Source: an uncultured Nitrospira sp. (lineage in GTDB: Bacteria > Nitrospirota > Nitrospiria > Nitrospirales > Nitrospiraceae). Taken from it: a DNA stretch of 64,000 nucleotides. This document shows positions 59,260 to 64,000 of the stretch, in pieces. Within the stretch, counting starts at the first letter, position 1; every line of letters begins with the position of its first letter. Position numbers and translations under genes: made by a program. The notes beneath the pieces are model-generated. The model was not told the origin of the DNA. It saw only the letters and a program-made list of their open reading frames with translations, and ran no database searches. The stretch is taken from contig CABVSR010000013.1 in the NCBI GenBank assembly GCA_902500995.1, positions 49,662-113,661 on the forward strand, read 5' to 3'.

Positions 59260-59354
59260 TCGTTAGCCCTCCAAGCTCATAAGCAGATGAACGCCTTGCG
59301 TCATCTCAACGGACAACCCGCACCGCCACGCCCGGAACAGTGACTGAATCTGTA

Positions 59355-59756
59355 CTACTTGATCTCGACTTTGGCGCCGCTCTCTTCGAGCTTCTTCTTC
59401 ATCGTGTCGGCCTCTTCCTTGGTCGCGCCGGACTTGATGGGCTTCGGAGCGCCTTCGACCAGGTCCTTGGCTTCTTTGAGTCCCAGGCTGGTGAGCTCGC
59501 GCACAACCTTAATGACCTGGATCTTCTTGTCGGCCGGAGCGCTGGCGAGAATCACGTCGAATGAGGTCTTTTCTTCAGCCGGAGCCGCGGCCGCACCGCC
59601 GCCACCCGCTGCCGCCACGGCCACCGGGGCCGCCGCCGTGACACCGAAACGCGTTTCGAGGCCCTTCACGAGATCGGCCAATTCCAACACGCTCATGCCT
59701 TCGATTGCCTTGATCAATTCTTCCTGTGACAACTTGGTTCCTGCTGCTGCTGACAT
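59355..59756 (-). CDS. rplL: Ribosomal protein L7/L12 from an internal start
   Basis: Within the same frame, ATG at 59756 is preceded by AAAGGGGAGG with a 5-base spacer, an excellent ribosome-binding site, and opens a normal 133-residue L7/L12: N-terminal dimerisation domain ([20 protein letters not shown]), Ala/Gly hinge, C-terminal factor-binding domain ([20 protein letters not shown]). Ribosomes need several L7/L12 copies per L10, so free L7/L12 made here is expected besides any fusion. Confidence 0.8.
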   Translation of the reverse strand: MSAAAGTKLSQEELIKAIEGMSVLELADLVKGLETRFGVTAAAPVAVAAAGGGGAAAAPAEEKTSFDVILASAPADKKIQVIKVVRELTSLGLKEAKDLVEGAPKPIKSGATKEEADTMKKKLEESGAKVEIK

Positions 59757-60290
59757 GTCGCCCTCCCCTTTCTTTTTATCCTGAATGGCTGCAATGACTC
59801 GCACAAACTTGCTCAATACTCCGCTCAACGCATAGACCACACCGCGTATCGGACCCTGCATGGCCGACAGCAGCATGGCAATCAAGACTTCCTTCTTCGG
59901 CAATTGCGCAATGGCCGCGAGATCCGCCGCCTGCACCAGCTTGCCTTCCAAGACGCCGACCGTGACCTTGATCTTCTCAGATCGCTTTTCAGCCTGGATG
60001 AAATCCCGCAAGATCTTCGCCGGCAACACCGGATCATCGTATCCGATCACCAGACCGGTCGGTCCCTTGAAATGATCTTTTGCATCGGCCAGGATGGTCC
60101 CGGCTGAAGCGCGGACAGCCAGGGTATTCTTGATGACGCAGTACTCGGCTTTGGCACCGCGCAACTGCCGCCGCAGCTCGGTCATCTGATTGACGGGCAT
60201 TCCGGCGCATTCCGTCAGAATGGCCAAGCGGGCGCGACCGAACTTTTCCGTCAACTCCGCGATCGCTGTTGCCTTCTCTTCTTTCTTCAT
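59355..60290 (-). CDS. rplJ-rplL: Ribosomal proteins L10 and L7/L12 in one uninterrupted frame
   Basis: One 311-codon frame. Residues 1-178 are L10 ([20 protein letters not shown], later [20 protein letters not shown]), the protein that anchors the L7/L12 stalk; residues 179-311 are a complete L7/L12. L10 has no stop codon: its tail DKKKGEGD is followed directly by the Met of L7/L12. In other bacteria the two are separate genes. Removing a base in the nearby A or G runs would not give a prompt L10 stop, so a simple indel error is not an obvious explanation. The start ATG at 60290 follows GGGGAGAGGC. Confidence 0.85.
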   Translation of the reverse strand: MKKEEKATAIAELTEKFGRARLAILTECAGMPVNQMTELRRQLRGAKAEYCVIKNTLAVRASAGTILADAKDHFKGPTGLVIGYDDPVLPAKILRDFIQAEKRSEKIKVTVGVLEGKLVQAADLAAIAQLPKKEVLIAMLLSAMQGPIRGVVYALSGVLSKFVRVIAAIQDKKKGEGDMSAAAGTKLSQEELIKAIEGMSVLELADLVKGLETRFGVTAAAPVAVAAAGGGGAAAAPAEEKTSFDVILASAPADKKIQVIKVVRELTSLGLKEAKDLVEGAPKPIKSGATKEEADTMKKKLEESGAKVEIK

Positions 60291-60321
60291 GCCTCTCCCC
60301 TTACTGAGAACCTGTCCGTTC

Positions 60322-61014
60322 TCAACTCCACAGCTTCGACAACGCCACCGGATCCAGCTTCACGCCGGGCCCCATGGTGCTCGACATCGTCACACTCTTG
60401 AGATACCGGCCCTTACAGGATGACGGCTTTGCCTTGACCACCGACTCCAAGACCGCCTGCGCATTGTCGTACAATTTCTGAACATCGAACGACACCTTGC
60501 CGACAGGCACCTGCACGATTCCGGCTTTCTCCACCTTGAATTCCACGCGGCCTTTGCGGATCTCGCTCACAGCCTTACCTACCTCAAAGGTCACGGTTCC
60601 GGTCTTAGGGTTGGGCATGAGCCCGCGAGGCCCGAGCACCTTTCCCAGCTTACCGACCGAGGCCATGAGGTCAGGAGTGGAGATCGCGCAATCGAAGTCC
60701 ATCCATCCACCCTTGATTTTTTCCATCAAGTCGTCAGACCCCACGTAATCAGCGCCGGCCTGCCGCGCCTCCTGCTCCTTCTCACCCTTGGCGAAAACCA
60801 GGACGCGGAGCTTCTTGCCTGTGCCATGAGGGAGCGCCGTGGTCCCACGTACCATTTGATCCGATCGTTTCGGATCTACCCCCAGGCGAATCGCCAGGTC
60901 GACAGACTCATCATACTTGGCAAAGGCTGCCTGCTTGACGGCTTCGACTGCCTCCTTCAACTCATAAAATCTGGGCTCAATTTTCTCCTGAGCCGCGGCC
61001 ATCTTCTTTCCCAT
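60322..61014 (-). CDS. rplA: Ribosomal protein L1
   Basis: A 230-residue L1-stalk protein ([40 protein letters not shown]). The L11-L1 operon of model bacteria is repressed by L1. An in-frame ATG at codon 5 is an alternative start. Confidence 0.97.
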   Translation of the reverse strand: MGKKMAAAQEKIEPRFYELKEAVEAVKQAAFAKYDESVDLAIRLGVDPKRSDQMVRGTTALPHGTGKKLRVLVFAKGEKEQEARQAGADYVGSDDLMEKIKGGWMDFDCAISTPDLMASVGKLGKVLGPRGLMPNPKTGTVTFEVGKAVSEIRKGRVEFKVEKAGIVQVPVGKVSFDVQKLYDNAQAVLESVVKAKPSSCKGRYLKSVTMSSTMGPGVKLDPVALSKLWS

Positions 61015-61058
61015 ACTGCTGCTCCTTCACATCCGGCGGAGGTTCACTCGGCACGAAT

Positions 61059-61481
61059 TTACTGGACGGTGATGCCCATACTACGCGCTGTGCCCTGAAT
61101 GATCTTGATGGCGCCTTCCAGGTCAGCGGCATTCAGGTCGGACAATTTCTTTTGCGCGATCTCGCGAACCTGCGCCTGACTGACCTTGCCGACCTTATCC
61201 TTGTGCGGGACGCCTGACCCCTTGATGATCCCGGCTGCCTTCTTGAGCAAATCCGACGCCGGCGGCGTCTTCATGATGAAGGTAAAGCTCCGGTCCTTAT
61301 AGACCGTAATGATCACCGGGATGATGCTGTCACCATCTTTCTGGGTCTTCGCATTGAATTGCTTGCAGAACTCCATGATGTTCACACCATGTTGGCCCAG
61401 CGAAGGACCGACCGGTGGAGCAGGATTGGCCTTTCCGGCCGGGATCTGCAATTTAATTTGAGCTGATACTTCCTTGGCCAT
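61059..61481 (-). CDS. rplK: Ribosomal protein L11
   Basis: A 140-residue GTPase-centre protein ([20 protein letters not shown], then the C-terminal rRNA-binding domain with [13 protein letters not shown]). Lies between nusG and rplA. Confidence 0.97.
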   Translation of the reverse strand: MAKEVSAQIKLQIPAGKANPAPPVGPSLGQHGVNIMEFCKQFNAKTQKDGDSIIPVIITVYKDRSFTFIMKTPPASDLLKKAAGIIKGSGVPHKDKVGKVSQAQVREIAQKKLSDLNAADLEGAIKIIQGTARSMGITVQ

Positions 61482-61555
61482 GAGTTACTCCCTGAGAACT
61501 GCGGACTGCGCGTGACGACCGAGAATCACTCCCAGTTCACCACCAATCCTGTGAC

Positions 61556-62095
61556 TCAAATACGTTCGACCTGCAAGAACCCGAGCTCGACCGGAGTAGA
61601 CCGGCCAAAAATACTTACAAACACCTTCACGCGGCTATGATCGGCATCCACATCATCGACGGCGCCATTGAAGCCCAGGAACGGACCATCCACAATGCGA
61701 ACATTGTCTCCCTTAATGAACCGAACCTGCTCGCGCGGTCCCGCTGCTCCGGCATCAACTTGCTTCAGCAACGCATCGACCTCTTCAGAAGAAAGCGGCG
61801 TCGGCTGAGCCCCTCCACCGACAAATCCCGTCACCTTGGGGGTCTCTTTGATCATCTGCAAGGTTTCGTCGGCCAACGGCGCTTCCAACTCGACCAGGAC
61901 ATAGCCCGGGAAAAACTTTCGCCGGGACGTCCGTCGCTTTCCATCCTTGATTTCGATGACGTCTTCCGTGGGAACCAGGACCTGTCCGAGTCGCTCGGTG
62001 AGCCCCATTTGATTTGCGCGCTCAAGGAGACTGGTCTTCACGCGACCCTCAAACCCCGCATAGGTATGGATGACGTACCAGTTCTTATTGCTCAT
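61556..62095 (-). CDS. nusG: Transcription termination/antitermination factor NusG
   Basis: About 179 residues: NGN domain (NWYVIHTYAGFEGRVKTSL, FFPGYVLVE) and C-terminal KOW domain (FIKGDNVRIVDGPFLGFNG). It couples RNA polymerase to the ribosome or Rho. Two consecutive ATG codons follow AGAGGAG; the second has the better spacing. Confidence 0.96.
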   Translation of the reverse strand: MSNKNWYVIHTYAGFEGRVKTSLLERANQMGLTERLGQVLVPTEDVIEIKDGKRRTSRRKFFPGYVLVELEAPLADETLQMIKETPKVTGFVGGGAQPTPLSSEEVDALLKQVDAGAAGPREQVRFIKGDNVRIVDGPFLGFNGAVDDVDADHSRVKVFVSIFGRSTPVELGFLQVERI

Positions 62096-62168
62096 CATCT
62101 CCTCTCAGCTGAACATCCAGCATCGTATCGTCCGGGCAACGCCGGACCTGTCCAGCCGCACCACGCAA

Positions 62169-62363
62169 CTAAATGACCTTGCGCATCAGCCAGCCCAGCA
62201 CGGAATCCATCATCGACAGATACAGCGACATGAGAATGCAGAACACAATGACGACCGTGGTGGCGCCGATCGTCTCCGTCTTGGTCGGAAACGAAACCTT
62301 CCGCAGCTCGCCGCGCACACCTTCGATAAACTCTCGGACAGAGGTGATCAATCGCTGAAACAC
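62169..62363 (-). CDS. secE: Preprotein translocase subunit SecE
   Basis: A 64-residue single-span inner-membrane protein: amphipathic helix FIEGVRGELRKVSFPTKTE followed by the span TTVVIVFCILMSLYLSMM. It clamps SecY. The start is GTG at 62363 with AGAGGA upstream. Confidence 0.95.
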   Translation of the reverse strand: MFQRLITSVREFIEGVRGELRKVSFPTKTETIGATTVVIVFCILMSLYLSMMDSVLGWLMRKVI

Positions 62364-62459
62364 GGTTACAATCCTCTCGTAGAACTTCCCGGCTGCCAGA
62401 CTTTCCCAGACTGAACGATCACGTCACACACCTACCCATGACACAAGGGCCCGGCTTGG

Positions 62460-62531
62460 CAGGGGCACTAGGATTTGAACCTAGACTCTCGGTTTTGGAG
62501 ACCGATGTGCTGCCGTTGACACCATGCCCCT
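62460..62531 (-). tRNA. trnW: tRNA-Trp (anticodon CCA)
   Basis: Cloverleaf with acceptor stem AGGGGCA/TGCCCCT, D arm, anticodon stem TCGGT/ACCGA with loop CTCCAAA (anticodon CCA), T arm CTAGG-TTCAAAT-CCTAG, and discriminator G; CCA is not encoded. Its position between rpmG and secE is the common one for this tRNA. Confidence 0.96.
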
Positions 62532-62590
62532 CCATCCGGAACAGGACCGCTGGCGAGCCAGAGACAAGGCCCCGCCCGGCATCAGCGGCT

Positions 62591-62740
62591 CTACTTCACT
62601 TCCTTATGAGCAATGTGTTTGCGGCAGAACTTGCAGAACTTATTTCGCTCCAACCGATCCGGATCGTTCTTTTTGTTCTTGCGGGTCGTATAATTGCGCT
62701 GCTTACAGACCGTACAGGCCAAGTCAATAATTTCTCGCAT
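62591..62740 (-). CDS. rpmG: Ribosomal protein L33, zinc-binding form
   Basis: A 49-residue 50S protein with zinc ligands Cys9, Cys12, Cys36 and Cys39 (CTVC and CKFC). The ATG at 62740 is used; 16 upstream codons are not conserved. Lies between tuf and tRNA-Trp. Confidence 0.95.
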   Translation of the reverse strand: MREIIDLACTVCKQRNYTTRKNKKNDPDRLERNKFCKFCRKHIAHKEVK

Positions 62741-62828
62741 GTCGTATACCCGTGAGGCGTATGGCGTGAAGCCGGAGCGTGAAATCACCTCCGCGCTTAA
62801 AACGCCTACTGCCTCGCGCCTCCCTCTG

Positions 62829-64000
62829 CTAAGCTAGAATTTCCGTCACGACGCCCGAGCCGACAGTTTTGCCGCCTTCGCGGACGGCGAACCGCAACCC
62901 CTGATCCATCGCAATCGGGCTGATCAACTCGCCCGTCACCGTGACGTTATCGCCCGGCATCACCATCTCCACCCCCGCCGCCAGGCTCACGATCCCCGTC
63001 ACGTCCGTCGTCCGGAAATAGAACTGCGGCCGGTAGCCATTGAAGAACGGCGTATGGCGGCCGCCTTCTTCCTTCGTCAACACATAGATCTCGGCCTTGA
63101 ACTTCGTGTGCGGCGTAATACTCTTCGGCTTGGCCAACACCATGCCCCGCTCCACGTCTTCCTTCTTCGTGCCGCGCAGCAACACCCCGATGTTGTCGCC
63201 CGCCTGCCCCTCGTCCAACACCTTGCGGAACATTTCGACCCCGGTCACGATCGTCGTCTGCGTCGGCCGCAACCCCACGATTTCGATTTCATCGCCGACT
63301 TTCACGATGCCCTTCTCGCACCGGCCCGTCACCACCGTGCCGCGCCCACTGATCGTGAAGACGTCTTCGATCGGCATCAAAAACGGCTTGTCGATGGCGC
63401 GTGTCGGGGTCGGAATGTAGGTGTCGACCGCCTCCAGCAACTTCAAGATCGACGGCACGCCCAACGGCCCCTGATCGCCCTCGACGGCCTTGAGGGCCGA
63501 CCCTTGCACGATCGGGATCTTGTCGCCCGGGAAGTCGTACTTGGTCAGCAACTCCCGCACTTCGAGTTCGACCAACTCGAGCAATTCCTTGTCGTCGACC
63601 TTGTCCGCCTTGTTCAGAAACACCACGATGTAGGGGACGCCGACTTGGCGCGCCAACAAAATGTGCTCCCGCGTCTGCGGCATGGGACCGTCGGCGGCAC
63701 TCACCACCAGGATCGCCCCGTCCATCTGCGCGGCGCCGGTGATCATGTTCTTCACATAGTCGGCGTGGCCCGGGCAGTCCACGTGCGCATAGTGCCGGTT
63801 ATCCGTCTCGTATTCGACGTGGCTGATCGCAATCGTCATGATCTTGCTGGCATCGCGGCGCCCCTGGCTCTCGCTCGCCTTGGCCACCTCGTCGTAGCTG
63901 ACAAATTTCGCCATCCCGCGATCCGAACAGATCTTGGTCAACGCGCTCGTCAGCGTCGTCTTGCCATGGTCCACGTGCCCGATCGTCCCGATGTTCACGT
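62829..64000 (-). CDS. tuf: Elongation factor Tu, copy 2 (5' end beyond the window)
   Basis: About 390 C-terminal codons of a second tuf gene; the first dozen codons lie beyond the window edge. The GTG reading of VNIGTIG at the edge is an internal Val, not the start. Sequence agrees with the copy at 46586-47791 at an offset of 16,243 bases. Identity stops at the stop codon: flanks differ, as expected from gene conversion between copies. Confidence 0.97.
   Translation of the reverse strand, partial: VNIGTIGHVDHGKTTLTSALTKICSDRGMAKFVSYDEVAKASESQGRRDASKIMTIAISHVEYETDNRHYAHVDCPGHADYVKNMITGAAQMDGAILVVSAADGPMPQTREHILLARQVGVPYIVVFLNKADKVDDKELLELVELEVRELLTKYDFPGDKIPIVQGSALKAVEGDQGPLGVPSILKLLEAVDTYIPTPTRAIDKPFLMPIEDVFTISGRGTVVTGRCEKGIVKVGDEIEIVGLRPTQTTIVTGVEMFRKVLDEGQAGDNIGVLLRGTKKEDVERGMVLAKPKSITPHTKFKAEIYVLTKEEGGRHTPFFNGYRPQFYFRTTDVTGIVSLAAGVEMVMPGDNVTVTGELISPIAMDQGLRFAVREGGKTVGSGVVTEILA

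Noticed and set aside
59757..59790. Frameshift error hiding a normal rplJ stop codon
   Set aside because: L10 and L7/L12 are already in the same frame. Adding or deleting one base in the A or G runs moves the L10 stop well inside rplL and does not create a prompt one. A point error cannot be excluded, so it is listed as a check.

Overview
The window looks like a chromosomal segment of a Nitrospira-type bacterium (phylum Nitrospirota). This is inferred from gene content and not from a database search. The combination is a ferredoxin-type assimilatory nitrite reductase (NirA) next to cyanase and a NirC-type channel, GC-rich diderm genes (LptABC, secretin, lipoproteins), and a complete tuf-rpmG-secE-nusG-rpl-rpo-str-S10-spc-alpha block. 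Nearly all genes lie on the minus strand, so transcription runs from high to low coordinates.

Region 1 (about 1-16,200) is a nitrogen-assimilation island. In transcription order it reads nadE, outer-membrane barrel, amtB, glnK, glnD, glnA, then a new promoter, nirC, cynS, a 64-residue winged-helix-like protein, nirA and a CBS-domain protein. A GlnE-family adenylyltransferase (cut by the window edge) and a secreted TIM-barrel-like protein lie at the far end. Together these import ammonium, nitrite and cyanate, reduce or hydrolyse them to ammonia, and fix the ammonia through glutamine synthetase under PII/GlnD/GlnE control.

The most interesting signal is an apparently self-contained antitermination system in this region. 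The gene at 17679-18938 encodes a GAF-GAF-ANTAR protein. Within about 12 kb of it are RNA leaders carrying paired hairpins with hexanucleotide loops that have A at position 1 and G at position 4, the known ANTAR target signature. One unit plus a second, degenerate unit lie between glnA and nirC. One unit lies in front of nadE. One hairpin pair without an obvious terminator lies between nadE and the barrel-amtB-glnK-glnD-glnA genes. In the three nirC and nadE units the loop and/or 3' arm of the second hairpin is also the 5' arm of a U-tailed intrinsic terminator, so the two structures exclude each other. Good sigma-70 promoters precede the nirC and nadE leaders.

Region 2 (16,235-30,600) holds two lipoproteins, the ANTAR gene co-transcribed with aroB, the type IV pilus assembly operon pilMNOPQ behind a small MerR-type regulator, and a conserved lptC-lptA-lptB-rpoN-hpf-rapZ cluster.

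Region 3 (30,700-64,000) is the transcription/translation block: tuf, rpmG, tRNA-Trp, secE, nusG, rplK, rplA, rplJ, rplL, rpoB, rpoC, then rpsL, rpsG, fusA, tuf, the S10, spc and alpha gene strings, ending at rplQ with a 15-bp hairpin. Its oddity is that rplJ has no stop codon: it runs in frame into rplL, predicting an L10-L7/L12 fusion, while a strong internal Shine-Dalgarno site and ATG could still make free L7/L12. The two tuf copies appear identical over all the sequence seen. No CRISPR array, insertion sequence, phage gene or rRNA gene was seen.
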